From contig BCLD01000013.1 in assembly GCA_001600875.1 (NCBI GenBank), positions 123,237-151,891 of the forward strand: a stretch of DNA of 28,655 bases, given 5' to 3'. The DNA is from Solicoccozyma terricola (lineage: Eukaryota > Basidiomycota > Tremellomycetes > Filobasidiales > Piskurozymaceae). Position numbers and translations under genes: made by a program. How positions within the stretch are numbered: the first letter of the stretch is position 1; each line of letters begins with the position of its first letter. This document shows positions 1-12,540 of the stretch, piece after piece. Under the pieces are notes generated by a model that worked only from the letters and a program-made list of their open reading frames with translations, had not been told where the DNA came from and did not search any database.

Positions 1-54
1 CCCCCCCCCAACCCAACCCAACCCCCGGCAGACCATTCGGTGGCATTGCTTTAG

Positions 55-1757
55 CGGCCATGGCCATCTTTCTCCCACGTCGTCCACCTCTGGGTAATTT
101 CGACACATACAAAGGATATGGAACTCATATGCTGTTAGCATTGGCGAAATGCGATTGGTTGGGTGTCGCAATCGTACTAGGATGGTCTGTATGTTTCATC
201 CTAGGTTTGGAGTGGGGAGTGAGTCGTGCTGGTGGTCCCTTTTTATAGGCTCTGAGATATGGACATGCTAACCCCTTCTTCGCAAATCGACGACCACCGA
301 TGGTAGGGTGCAACGAAACCATGGAACGACCCATCAGTTATCGCTTGTCTCGTTATGATTCCCGTCCTCGGCATCGGTTTCGTATTATGGGAATGGTGGA
401 TCGGTCCTAATCGATCGATGATGTTGTTATCGCTTTTCAAACGAAGGACAATAACGTGAGCACTTGGCCTCCATCATTCAGAAGGGAAAATTTCGCAAAG
501 TGGGGGCGTCGTATCTGATGGGTCCGGTTGATTTTCGATATTTCAGAGCTGCTGCATTGACGTCATTGACGGGTTTCGCTTTGTTCATGGCTGCGGTCTA
601 TTATATCAGTTTGGATTACCAAGCTGTGTACAAGTGAGTTAATTTCAGTCAATGCGAATTAAGGTCGGGAACCCATCGGCTGATTGCTGGGGAATCAATA
701 GCAAATCAGCTACGAACGCTGGTGTTAGGTGAGGATTCCGAACGACTTGTACCCTGTTCTCAAAAGCTCACTTCCTTACCCATCTCTCCCATACAGGTTA
801 CTGCCGATGATCATGACCCAGATCTTCTTCCTCATCGCTAGTGCTAGGTTCATTGCCATAGTGGGGAGATACTACCCCGTTATCCTCATGGGACCGGTGT
901 TCTTGACGATCGGAAGGTGTGTAATATGTCCCTCTTCCTTTCGCCTGCCTCAACATCCCAGTTGATACTATGCGTTTTTCCAGTGGATTGCTGTTCTCGA
1001 CGAATGAAAACACCCCGATAGGCACGATTATGGGGTATAGCGCCATCGTCGGAGTGGGAAGTGAGTCGGATCTGCGTGTTCAGATGCTAAAAACGACCAA
1101 AGGCCTGACTTCAAAGGGGACCTCACCATCGCAGTCGGTCTCTTCCTGCAGAACGTCCTTCTCGCTGCTCAGTATGATCTTCGACTGGAGCCAAAATTGA
1201 TTGGACGGTAAGCTTCTATGGGTATTCCCTTGCGAGCAGTCCATACTGATACTTGCCTCGCTCAACAGAGGTGTTGGTATCCTTGCATTCATGGGCTTCG
1301 TAGGACGTCTGCTTGGGATTTCTGTTGCTGGTTCAATATTCGCAAACCAGCTGCGACATAATTTGTCGGTATATGTTCCCGACTTGCCACCTCAGGTTGC
1401 CGCCGCTTTGCTTGGTTCTGCAAGCGCCATCTGGGATAATGTGCCTGATGTGAGTGCTTCTCCTCCCCTCTCCCCCCCCCCCCCCCCCGCGGGTGTTTTG
1501 ATCACGAGGGAAATTGTATTAAACCTGCACTGCTCTTTGACCAGTCCCTGCGAACAAATGTCATCAAGTCGTATACCATGGCTCTGTCCGATGTATACGC
1601 CGTTGGGATCGCATACGGCATTTTGGCCTTCTTCTCAGCTCTTTTCATCAAGAATGTCAAGATGGAGCAGAGCCCAAAGGCAGCTGGGTCGAAGCATACA
1701 GAGTCCGAAGAGCGTCTTAGTACCGAGGCCAAGAAGGACTCGACATCTGAAGTTTGA
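55..1757 (+). CDS. MFS drug/toxin efflux transporter (DHA2-like), 5'-truncated by the window edge
   Basis: This is a plasma-membrane major-facilitator transporter of the DHA2 type, probably an H+-coupled exporter; the substrate cannot be read from sequence. Exons that keep frame are 55-218, 307-455, 547-633, 702-728, 797-916, 984-1060, 1117-1207, 1269-1449 and 1545-1757, giving about 369 residues and ending in a polar tail (stop 1755-1757). Family hallmarks are the 'KCDWLG' segment that opens the middle helices, 'YYISLDYQAVY', 'LLPMIMTQIFFLI' and 'GRYYPVILMGPVFLTIGSG', followed by 'FVGRLLGISVAGSIFANQL'. Roughly eight hydrophobic helices are visible; the missing N-terminal part would carry the others. 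Position 55 follows a good TTAG acceptor, so the window opens inside an intron made of C-rich CCCAA repeats. Exon 4 is only 27 nt but supplies residues the family expects. The gene converges with BRL1, 200 bp apart. Family assignment is firm. Confidence 0.88.
1472..1488 (+). repeat. C17 homopolymer in the last MFS intron
   Basis: An uninterrupted run of 17 C lies in the sense strand of the 95-nt intron 1450-1544 of the MFS gene. It is one of several long C/G runs in the window, almost all in introns or promoters. Confidence 0.95.
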
Positions 1758-1956
1758 TAGTGTCTTTCGAGTGTTTTTGTCGGCGATTCTACATTATATT
1801 ATGTTTAACCCCCCTGTTGATGGATGGTCTGGCGTCCATCGGAAAGGGACCAACGGCAGGGCATTTGATCTACGTCGTGATAGCTCCCGGCTTTCCTTCG
1901 TGGCCCCCCAAAAAAAGGTACGGCTATCAACGGGGACATGCGGATTCCTTTACATA

Positions 1957-3710
1957 TCATCTCAAGAACCCAAACAACCCCTTCCCACTCGACTTCTCTT
2001 GCTGCCGATGAGACATGTCATCTACCGACCGCGAATCTTTCCCACCCACCGGTGCCGGCCCTCCAACCGGCGGCCACTGAAACTGATGATTGTGAATCCT
2101 TGGATCCATATGCGGATATGGATACCCAGGGTGGTATTCCTGAACATGACGAGCTCGCATGCTGAATAGTGCAGAATTGGCGATGAAGACTAGGCAGGTG
2201 AGTGAGCAGAGGATGAAGAACTTGAACGAACAAGAGCTTGACGTTAGACAACCAACCCTTCCAATACTCCTTGGCACAAAGGCAGCTCACAATCGTCTTG
2301 AAGCTCAACTCATCAACGAAAGCAGTGATCACACCTGCAAACATCTCTGCTCCCACTCTTGCATGTCCAATGACGGTAGGATCGCGATTCATACATTGCT
2401 CCCAATCGGTGCATTGAGATTCCCTAGACCCAAGCAAGTTGCACGGATTGTTAACCAGAAATTCCAGAGGGCAAGACGGTCACGACTTACATCGCTGGAA
2501 TACGACTTGTCGGCTCGCATCGATTTAAAAGGTATAGATTTGAGCAGCTGACGATCTCCTGGAGCAATTCTTTGGGTGGGGGAGAAGGGGTTCAGCAACC
2601 GGGATGATGCGAATTCAAATGGCACCAAAACTAACCAGATGTATACGCAGTCATCCTTTCCTTTACATCCTGTCGTATCGTCCAGACAAATACGCCCACA
2701 AGATAGATGCAAAGACATACGACCGAAGCGTTGAAGACGAATTGGACGTATCTGTTCGTTCAATCCAGTGCATCAATCAGATCTTGAACCCCTCCGAATT
2801 GGAAGTAGAACAATCAACTTACCCTAATGCAATGTATGGCATCTCTGAATGAGAGATCCCCACCGGTATCGGAGATTCCTTCTTCTCGATTGTCCTCTCC
2901 TGAGGATGACCGAACATGTTGAGGGTATATGAATTGGTGGAAGGAGGATGTTGGGATTCTATAGGTGCTGAACGAGAGGAATGAGGACGCCGACGGATTT
3001 TGGTCGGTGTGATTTCATCGTCCTGTCAAAGAAAGAAAGAAAGGAAGAAGAGTCACCCATCAGTTGTCCCGCTTTGAAAGGTCAAATCTGAAATTCTCTC
3101 ACCTTCTCATCATCATCATCCACCGTCACGTTCCCTCTCAATACCATATCCCCATTCTCCTTTCCTCTTGCGTCTCTCTGTCTCGCTTTATGTACCTTCT
3201 TCACAGCGTTCGTGTTCATTGGCCTTGCTACCCCATGACCTGGAAGCTCAGATTTCGAGGATGAAGCGATCGGTTCTTGTGATGGCGGCACTGGCACACT
3301 ATTCCCGATGTCAGCCAGCGGGGGCGGCGACGGTGGACGCGGCGGTAGATCTCGATGTGGTGAATCTCGCATCTCAACATCCACGAGCTCCTGTTGGACT
3401 TTTGAAGGACTCGGTTCATCAACTTGCATAGCTGAAGATCCCGTATCAAACAAGTATGGAGCATTCAACGGTGTTGCGGATATGAAGGGTGCTGGAGCCC
3501 ATGTTGAATGACCATCCACTGTCTCTATGTGTTGGCCTGATAGATGTCGAGTTTGGTCAATAGATGGCATGGCATGGAAACGTTGGGAGACAGTAACTCA
3601 CGTTTGGATGGGAGAGAAAATAACCCCGGGTCTCGTTCTCGTTCCCAGGTATAATCCATTGGAGCATAGGTTCCACGCTCATTCTCCAGACGTGTGGAGA
3701 AGTTGCTCAT
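1957..3710 (-). CDS. BRL1: Brl1/Brr6-family nuclear envelope protein
   Basis: Brl1/Brr6 proteins span the nuclear envelope twice and act in nuclear pore assembly and membrane lipid balance. Minus-strand exons are 3710-3602, 3536-3103, 3022-2823, 2751-2636, 2569-2491, 2423-2291 and 2220-1957; every phase matches and the product is 444 residues. The N-terminal ~245 residues are polar, proline-rich and acidic. TM1 is about residues 251-272 ('CLCIYLVGVFVWTI') and TM2 about 358-376 ('FFILCSLTCLVFIANSALF'). Between them are the four family cysteines, C295, C304, C317 and C322, in the context 'QCTDWEQCMNRDP', then 'AEMFAGVITAFVDELSFKT'. In the family these cysteines form disulfides in the perinuclear space. 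The C-terminal tail is short and Pro/Gly-rich. It is divergent from BUB3 over a 344 bp shared promoter. I cannot tell Brl1 from Brr6; the symbol is the nearest name. Confidence 0.93.
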
Positions 3711-4054
3711 GTTGCTTCGTGAAGTATGACGGTGGAAGGGGATTCCGATGCTCGCGAAAACGATGTGTCGGTGTGGAAAAGGAAGGGGACCGTTGTGGCC
3801 GAGCGATCTACGTGACTACGGCTGTGATCCGAGCTGTGAGATGCAAGCAGGAGGTCGTTGATACTGGACGGTGGATGATCCAAATATATGTATGTTCGCT
3901 GTGAATTAATCTCACTTGCCCGAATAATCCGCGGTGCAGCGTTCACTTTCAACTCGGTTTGTTCGCGTTCAACCTCCATCCATCAGCGACATCGCTTCAC
4001 CCGTCGTCTACATCGTCCGTCTACAGCAGATAGGCATCCTGCACTCGGACCATC
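3711..4054. promoter_or_regulatory. Bidirectional promoter, BRL1 / BUB3
   Basis: These 344 bp separate two divergent start codons, so both promoters must lie here or reach into the neighbouring gene. No open frame in it looks like a gene. The BUB3 side is pyrimidine-rich with an A/C-rich leader just before the ATG. No TATA box or known factor site could be called with confidence. Confidence 0.6.
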
Positions 4055-5677
4055 ATGTCGGCAGGTATGTGGTGCTACTCTTGATACCAATCAGCGGATG
4101 ATCAATTCTCACACGCTACCGAATGCACAGACATACAACTTCAGCCACCCACCGATGGGATCTCCTCGCTCTGTTTCTCAAATGACAGTAGCAAGTTGAT
4201 GGTGTCCAGTTGGGATGGTGTGAGTTGACAGTGGACCCCCCGGTGTCCACGCTATAGCAAACTACTGATACCTCATTCACTCTCAGTCTATTCAATTACA
4301 CGACATGACCAGTCTTGAATCTCCTTCCAAACCTTCCATGTTTGTCATTCTCCTTGTCCTGCATCAAACACAACAAGAACTGACACACTAAATCGCATAT
4401 CTCTACTAGATACTCCACCCCAGCTGCTGTTCTCTCCGCTACATTCGGCTCTTCTCCGTCAACTGCTTTCTCTGGTGGTCTAGATCGTAGACTGAGAGAG
4501 TGAGTCGGAATAGAGGTTGTTGTGAGAATACCACGGATTAACGATGAGTCACTTGCAGATGGGATTTCACCACCGGTCAGAATAGGGTGATAGGCAAACA
4601 TGACGATGCGATTCAGACAGTTACTTGGTGTCCAGAGCAAAGTGGGTACCCACCAACTGTGTGTGTGCTTCCCACGACCACGCTGATGGTATCCATCCAC
4701 ATTCTCGCAGACATCGTTATTACCGGTTCATGGGATTCCACTCTCCGCGTATGGGACCCGTACGTCCCTTTTTATTTTATTTTCATTTCACCTTTTCTTA
4801 TTCCTCACCAACTGAAATATCCCACCAAATAGCCGTTCTTCCACCCAGATATCCGTCTCCACCCTCCCTTCCAAAGTCTACGCAGCTTCCTTCGCACCAA
4901 CTTCATCATCCCTGCTTGTTTCCATGGCTCATCGAAATGTACACGTCTACGATGTCAGGAAGATGCCAGAACCGACTCAAAAGAGGGAAAGTGCATTGAA
5001 GTTTATGACTAGGAGTGTCGCTTGTATGGCAGATGGCAAAGGTAATTATTCCGCTCTTGAAAAATCCACGCTTTTTGGATTGAAAAGGCTAATCAAGAAC
5101 TTCGGTAATAACAGGTTGGGCATCAGGCTCAATTGAAGGTCGTATTGCAGTCGAGTACTTTGATTCAGATCCAACGGTACAGAGTCAAAAGTATGCGTTC
5201 AGATGTCATCGTCAAGCTGTTGATGGGGTTGATTGTGTCTATCCTATCAACGCGTTGGCATATCACCCGATGTGAGTTTGTTGATTTGTGATAGTTTTGT
5301 CTGCGTCCGTGCAAAGGACACTAAAATCGAATCTGACGACACCCCCTCGAAGCCACAACACCTTCGCTTCAGGTGGATCTGACGGCTTCATCTCAATCTG
5401 GGATCACACAGCTAAAAAACGAATGAAGCAATATCCGAAATTCTCAAACGAGATCTCTGCTCTTTCATTCTCACCAGATGGATCTAAACTCGCTATTGGA
5501 ATTTCGTATGAACATGACAATGGTGTTCCGAATGCGGAGGATAGAGAAAAGAGACAGTTGTTGGTGAAGACGACGGTCATGGATGATTGCAAGGTGGGTG
5601 ATAGGAAGAGTTGTAATGAGACAACGCTTGCTGACGATCCGAGAGAAATCCCACAGCCAAAGGTCAAGGCAGCGTAG
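4055..5677 (+). CDS. BUB3: Mitotic spindle checkpoint protein Bub3 (WD40 propeller)
   Basis: Bub3 is a seven-bladed WD40 protein that brings Bub1 and Mad3/BubR1 to kinetochores by binding their GLEBS motifs. Exons are 4055-4064, 4131-4219, 4287-4339, 4410-4499, 4559-4641, 4711-4759, 4833-5041, 5115-5271 and 5353-5677, giving 354 residues. It is Bub3 rather than its paralogue Rae1/Gle2 because of 'QPPTDGISSLCFS', 'KLMVSSWDGSIQLHDM', 'FSGGLDRRLREWD', 'ITGSWDSTLRVWDP', 'GSIEGRIAVEYFD', 'YAFRCHR' and 'HNTFASGGSDGFISIWD'. The first coding exon has only 10 nt, coding MSA plus one base. After the last blade there is a charged tail of roughly 40 residues, longer than usual for Bub3. The gene converges with NUP145, 162 bp between stop codons. 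Confidence 0.96.
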
Positions 5678-5839
5678 TGCCCACCACGCTGTTAGTGTTC
5701 TTTGTAATTGCCAGAAAAAAAGATGAACATGTCTTTCAGACCACAGCGCCCTCTCGTCAATGCGTCATTACATGCTGTGGACGTTCTTCTCCAACTGCGT
5801 AAAGTTTTCTAAGCTACTCTCGTCTTATACTACACCCTC

Positions 5840-8800
5840 TCAACAGCATGCTTGCAATCTGCCCATGAATCGCTCACGAGCTCTGTTCTCGACAACGCGG
5901 GATCGTTCTGATTCGGAGACATCTTGAGAGATAGTAGTCGATTGGCGGTTCTGCCATGGCAACGGGCGAAATCATTAGCGACTAAGCATAGATCCTTCTC
6001 AAGCACACACTCACCCCTCCTGCCTTCTTCAACAGCACCTCCGCACGATTCATACCAGCATACATCGCCTCCACACATGCAGCATGCTCGAGTTTTGGCT
6101 TACCCCCTTCACCGCGTGGGAAAAGAGACGGGATCGCCGTTTGGACGTCCCTGATCTCCACCGCCAAGTCGTGGAGATAGTGCTCGTCTCTGCCAATGAT
6201 AGATTCGGCGCAGAGATTCGCGTACTGCAACATCACCTGATTAGTCGCCCGCGTCAGCTTACGTACTACGCTTTCAACTCTGACTGGCCCACTCACTCTT
6301 CCACCTCGACTCCACGCCTCAACATCCTTATCCACGAACACGCCAAGAAGTCGCTGAACCAAGTTGTGGTCGCCACGCAAGACCGCCTCTGGACCAAGAG
6401 TCCACACTGCCACACTGTGAGCACGATCATACAGCCCCGCGTCGAGAAGGTGGTGATATTCATCGTAAAGTCTGCCTTCGTCGCGAGCACAGTTGGCCTG
6501 TTTGTTTCGCGATAAGACCGGGAGCTACTTGGCAGATTGGTTTTCTTTGATCCCACTCACCTTCGCCTCATCTATCCATTGCTTTGGTAGCTGATACTTT
6601 TGCACCAAGGTGTCCTCTGCAGCCTTGTCCAACTCGTACCCGTGACGACCTATCAGATCCTTTACGGCTTTGACGCGGCTGAAGAAGACGAATGGAAGGA
6701 TCGAATGTGAGAAGTCATGCTCAGCTTGATATGACACACTACTGACCATTCCGACGTCTCAAAATGCAAGGACACGAATACCGCCTGCCGCCACAAACCG
6801 ACAGCCTCCAACTGCGCCGCATAATCGTTCGTGAGCTTGTCCGCTGTGTTGCTGCCATTGTCGGTACGATCGGCCACATCTCTTAAGCCCAGCGACCTCG
6901 CCACGACGTTGTAGAGGTGCCACTGAATACTGACGTCGAGAGGGCTAACATCGAGTCCATCAGATTGAAGCAGCGAATCCAAAGACTGATCCTCGTCACA
7001 GTACAGTGTAATCATCTTGAAGAGGGCGTCTTCGGCGCCGGATGCGAGAAGGGGTCCAGCAGGTGGATGAGGACCCTTCAGCCTATCTTGAAAAGTGTTG
7101 ACTGCAACCGCGATTGGAGCCTCCGTCGCCGAACCGTACCACAGCTGCAAAGCTAGCGCACGCAACCAATCGAGGCCTTCCGAGACGATGACGCTAGCAC
7201 TGGCGTTCACTGCATCCCGGTCCGGTACTCCTTCCAAAACGTCGACGATGCCAGCAAGTAAGGCGTAAACTCGACGATATGACTTGCTGATATGCGCGTC
7301 ATTGTTGCCAGCGCGCCAAGTTTCGAGTTGTGCACGCATCTGCTCGCGGAACGGTTGGGTGCCATCCGCCTGCGCGACCAGGACCGCCAGGCGAATGTCA
7401 CCCCCCTGAGCAGAAGCCTCCGCAGCCCTGTCCACCTGGTGGCCGGTCAGCAGGCTAAAGACGCGCTCGGGCCCTTGCTGAGCAGCTGCAAGGTCTCGTT
7501 CGACGCTCGGTCTGGCGTGCTTCTCCAACCAAGTAGAAAGTGCAATTTTCCGTAGGGACTCCTCGAGCAATTGATGTTGGATTGCGGTAACGTCTGCGGG
7601 AAGCTCTATCGACAACTCATCAAAAAGAGCGTGGCCAAGCTCCCACAATCGAGTTGTATGAGAATTCTGATCACGGATAGCGGGGAAAAAGTCGCGGAAC
7701 CGGAGGGTGTCCTTGGGGGAGAACGCCGGAACGTCGTCGAAAATCTCCACCGTCGAGTTGACGTACTGGATATCCAAGAGCTTTTGCACACGAGTCTCCT
7801 GTAATGAGCAAGACAACGTCAACAACAGATCATGACAACATCCAGAGGTGTCCTTACATTAAAGTCGAGTTGAGAAGCGGGAACCACGACCTCCACCATC
7901 GAGTAAGAGGGGGAGGCGCTGGATCGTATCATCGTCAGCAGAGCAATGGAACTCGTCTGGCAGACAGTGCTCACATATTCTCCCCTGGTGCCGCCAAGCT
8001 GCCGTTCAGAACTACCTGGCTACCTACACCCCACCCAACCCTGAAAGACTTGCCATACGTTAATCCTGCATCTGCAAACGTTGCCTCGGACCCCTTCATC
8101 ACACTGTCACTGCTGGCAATGCGCATAATCTTGATGGGGGGTCGCGGGGCGGTGGGTACTTTAGAACCGCCGAAAGAGGCTTGCTGTGAGTAAGAACTCG
8201 TCAGATACGATAACACGACACTTCTGGAAACGCGTTTCCCCCCCCCCCACCTTGGCTGAGACACTACCAAGCAACCCACTGTGTACTCTTCCGGCTTCAG
8301 AAAAATGCGGCGCGGTGCTCGTCGAGGCGTTGAAGGCGTTGAACAGCGTCGTGCGCGGGGGAGGTACGGGAGAGTCAAGTTGGGAAAACAGGCTCTGCCT
8401 CATGAGCTCCACGGCGTCTTGGTTGAAGAGCTTGAGCGCCTTGGGAACACGAACACCATTGATTCCGCTGTTGTTGCTGCTATGCCGATCGTTGATCGTC
8501 GAATTGTCATCGTCCGCATCAGTTGCGGTAAAAGACCGCCCAGACTCCCGAGGTCCAAACCCGCCATTGGAAGTCTCCTCTTCGTAGTCCTCTTCTTCAT
8601 CATCCTCGTCCTCCTCAGTCTCCATGTCCTCATCGATGGCAGCAGCACCGCCAAAGTAAAGCGACTGGCTAGGTGGCATGTCGTCGTCGTCCCGCCTCAT
8701 CTTGCGCTGCTTCGGCGATGCTGCGGAGAAAGCATACTTCGCATCGTCGGAAGACGCTCCACCATCATGGATGTCCACGTCGTCATCATCATCATCATCG

Positions 8801-11800
8801 TCATCCGCAACTCCATATTTTGTGAAGTGCTCCACCGTGAAGACGAGCCTGCCCGCAACTGGATCGAAGCTCTTGAAGTCAGTGCCTGGCACGCTTCGGA
8901 CCTTGCGTTCCATCTTCTTCATGCGTGGGTCCTGCGGATCCTTGACGTCGTTGCCGGTGCTGCGATCCTTGGGCCAACAACGTTCAAGGGTGATCTGCGC
9001 TCTGCGGTTGAGGCCACTACCAGGTTCACGCCGATCGGAACCGTCGGGATACACTTCACACTCGATGGGACGCTCGAAGAGAACGAGATGTCCCATGATG
9101 TCGCGCAAGTTGGGGACCTCGTTCAGGTTGACAGGTTCAAGGAAACGCAGCTCGCCCCATCCCTTCCTCCCTACCACAAACTCGTCGACGCTTTTAAGCT
9201 CCTCGAAGCCTGCATTAGCGAGCTCAGGCATCGCCGGAACGGTGTAGTACTCGTCCTCCTTGAGTGCATCCAGGTTGACGGTCCGCTCAATCTGATTGAG
9301 CTTGCTTCCGGTGCGCTTGTTGGACAGTAAGGCGGCGGCACCGTTCGTACGTCGAGGTGCGGGAGAACCGCGAGCTTCCTCGTCGAGACCGGCAACGCTC
9401 CCATCGAGCGTACTCTCCGCATCGACGTCCGGGAGAAGGTGAGACCTGTCGCCCTCCATGCGAGGCCTCTGGCTGGCCTGCAAGTCGCTTCCCGTGACTT
9501 TCTTCTGGAGCACCAGCTTCTTAACGCTGTGCCGGGGTGTGAAGGCGTTGGGGTCGAGGACAGCGGAGCTTGGAGCCTCGAAGAGATTCCCGGCATTGTT
9601 GCTTATTGACAAGCCAAGTCCACTACTGGAAGAAAGGCCAGCTCGTGGCGTATTAGAGGAGGTCTGTGGGTTGGCAAAACCACGCAGCTTCGCGCCGGAC
9701 CGTCCCAAATTTGGAGTACCTCGGAGCGAACTTGACAAAGGCGGAAGCGACTTGGGTGCTTGAGGTCCGGAGAAGCCGAAGAGCTCACCGGAGCTCCTGC
9801 CATTGGTGGATGAGATGTTCGTCGGGATGGAGAAGAATCCGGAGCTTCCGTAAGGATCACTAGAGACGGCCGTGAGTTGCGGACCTTGTGATTGTTGCGT
9901 CTGGGACTGCTGCTGTTGTGACTGCTGAGGTTGACCGAAGATTGAACCGGTGTTCTGAGTCTGCTGCTGACCGCCGAAGAGACCACCAGTGGATCCAGTG
10001 GTCCCAAATGTATTTCCAGCTTGCGGCGTACTACCGAAGAGACCTCCAGCAGGCTTGGGGGCGCTGCCAAACAGACCAGTTCCCGACTGGCTCTGCTGCT
10101 GCTGGGTTGATTGCTGATTGCCGGTGCTTCCGAAGAGACCACCGCCAGTCTGAGTGCCCCCAAACCCGCCTCCGAGTGAGAACCCTCCCGCAGCAGGAGC
10201 CGGAGGAGCTGCTGGCTGGCCAAACAGTCCGCCGGCGCCGGTAGCCGGCTTGTTCTGAGCAGCGCCGAAAGTGTTGCTACCACCAAACAAGCTCGTGCTG
10301 GGCAGCTGCGTCTGCTGGGTATTCTGTTGTGGCTGACCGAATAGAGACTGTCCAGTGGTGCTCGGCTGACCGAATGGATTGGATGGTGCTGAAGTTGGCT
10401 GTTGGGTGGTAGACGTCGTCCCAAAGCCTAGACGAGTAAAGGGAGAAGGCATTAAAGCAATTTACGGTTGAGATACAACGACTGACTCACCTCCACCGAA
10501 TAGGCCACCAGTTGGCTGAGCTGTCGTTGCCGCTGTAGGTTGACCAAACAGCGAAGGCTTCGGTGCACTGCTGTTCTGTTGGCCGAACAGACTGCTACCC
10601 TGCTGCTGCGTGTTGGCCTGCGCTCCAAAAAGGCCTCCGCCAGTGGTGGCAGCGTTTTGTTGAGGGGCACCTGGGAAAACATAGCGAGACTACATTAATG
10701 GATCGGAACAGCCCTCAGGGACAACACTCCCAGCTCACCAAATCCGAACCCAGTACTTGGTGGCTGTTGCTGAGTTTGCGGCTGCTGTTGACCGAAGCCA
10801 AAGCCAGTGGTTGCCGTCTGTTGCGGGGCGGTAGGGTTTGCTCCGAAGAGACCACCTCCAGTTGCAGGCTGACTCGTCGTGGAGCCTGCGCATAAAATCA
10901 TGCAAAATCATTAGCACGCCCTAGGGCACCAAAATCAACTCGAAAACAACTCACCGAATCCGAACCCAGCTGGCTTCGGCGCCTGATTGGCAGTCGCTCC
11001 AAATCCAAACCCAGTTGAGGCAGTAGCAGCCGGCTGACCGAATGTAGTGGTCGAAGCGCCGCCGAATGGATTGTTTGTGGTCGCAGCGGGTTGTGCGCCA
11101 AACATTCCTCCGGCAGTCGATTGCTGTTGAGGCTGGCCGAACGGATTGCTCGCTGCTGCCCCGAACCCTGTGTTCGCCGGTGCAGCTGGTTGACCGAACG
11201 CGTTAGTCTGCCCGAAAGGGCTGGAAGTGCCTGCGCCGCCAAAGAGCCCGCCGGATGTCTGAGTGTTTTGAGCACCAAACGGTGTGTTCTGCTGAGGTTG
11301 TTGCCCGAATGGCGTGGATTGATTCTGGTTGGCTTGACCGAAGATACTCATGCCCGCGTTGGCTTGTGGTGCGGAAGGTGCGGTCTTCCGGCCTTCCATG
11401 TAATCCTTCAGTCGGATTTCCTGATCGTGGATTCGCTTTAAATCAGTCTTTCGTCACCGCAATACCCGTTGCATATTGGCGCTCACCTCCAAGGACAGCT
11501 CCCGATACTGCGGGTGTGCTGAGATTGTGTGAAACACACTGATAGCAGAGTTCGCAGCTGCGGTGTCCTTTTCCTTGTATGGTACCCAAGATCCACCAGG
11601 CTGCATCTGTTGAACGATGTTCTCGGGAAGTTTTTGTTGGTTGTTAACTGTATACCCGCGGTATGTTAGTGATCATTCACATTCGCATCCACGAATTTGG
11701 AGCCTCTGAACTCACCAGTCTGACCGAACGGCGATGCAGGTTTCGCACCAAACAATCCTCCTGCCGTGGTCGTTCCGCTTCCAAACGCATTAGTAGCAGG

Positions 11801-12476
11801 CTTCGCTCCAAACGGCGAAGTCGACACTCCGAATCCACTTGTGGCGTTTGAACCGAACATATTGCCTGGAGATGAAGTCGAGTTAGTCATACCTCCTATA
11901 CCGAGACCACCAGTAGGCTGCTGTTGACCTGTTTGATTTTGAGTCGTACCAAATCCACCGAAACCGCCGGTGCCGGTATCTGTGAAAATGTCGTGAGGTT
12001 GGTCAGCTCTATTGCACTGTGAATGTTCCGGAGAGCGTTGACACCCACTAGCAGTGTTTGTAGCGCCGAAGAGACTGTTGCCGGTACCACCGAAGCCAGG
12101 ACGTTGCTGTTGACCAAAAGCATTGTTGGTAGGCGCAGATGCACCGAATCCTCCTAGAAGCAGCGAACAGAAATCAGCATTGTTTACCTTATTTCTAAAA
12201 AGTTTCACGAGCAATCTCACCAAAGCCAGTGGTGCTAGGAGCCGTTTGGGAGGAGCCAAAGAGACCGCCAGTCGTCTGTCCAGGTTGTGCTCCGAACGCG
12301 GGAGGTTGGGCTGCGCCAAACGCAGGTTCTGTGAAGACAATGCATTGTCGTGAGCATCTGAACAGAACACCAACAGTACTGCAATCCTCTCCGAAGTGTC
12401 TTCTGTGACTCACGAGCTTGTTGTGCTGGCTGTCCAAACGCATTTGCCGTTTGACCGAACAGACCACCTGTTGCTG

Positions 12477-12507
<31 letters not shown>

Positions 12508-12540
12508 GTTGTTGCCCCAAGAATTGGTACCGCCAAACAT
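5840..12540 (-). CDS. NUP145: Nup98-Nup96 precursor nucleoporin (Nup145), self-cleaving
   Basis: This encodes both the FG nucleoporin Nup98/Nup145N and the Y-complex scaffold Nup96/Nup145C. Exons are 12540-12414, 12328-12221, 12153-12049, 11979-11716, 11647-11487, 11420-10955, 10885-10739, 10670-10491, 10427-8251, 8183-7975, 7918-7858, 7798-6747, 6678-6561, 6497-6297, 6236-6015 and 5950-5840; all phases agree, 1902 residues. Start MFGGTNSWG is followed by a Q10 run and many GLFG/FG repeats. A GLEBS motif (about 233-264, 'YRELSLEEIRLKDYMEGRK') would bind Rae1/Gle2. The autoproteolytic domain covers about 905-1054, ending 'VEHF-TKYGV'. Cleavage at F1054-T1055 would free an 848-residue Nup96 part, starting with a D9 run and an acidic linker, then 'FADAGLTYGKSFRVGWG' and an alpha-solenoid with 'SIQWHLYNVV'. 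The residue after the scissile bond is Thr rather than the usual Ser. Confidence 0.96.
8238..8248 (+). repeat. C11 run (G11 in sense) next to a NUP145 splice donor
   Basis: Eleven C on the plus strand read as G in the NUP145 transcript, placed directly after the donor of the intron 8250-8184 (gtgggggg...). The phase-0 join from AAG to CAA supports this junction. Confidence 0.85.

Noticed and set aside
1..40. Telomere-like C-rich repeat at the window start
   Set aside because: The unit is CCCAA, only a few copies, and it lies in an intron of the MFS gene; it is not a fungal telomere repeat.
481..546. Extra MFS coding sequence before the exon at 547
   Set aside because: It can be read in frame with the next exon, but only the intron 456-546 matches the phase of the previous exon.
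8281..9330. 349-residue plus-strand frame opposite NUP145
   Set aside because: It is a shadow of the NUP145 autoproteolytic-domain exon on the other strand, where homology is unmistakable.
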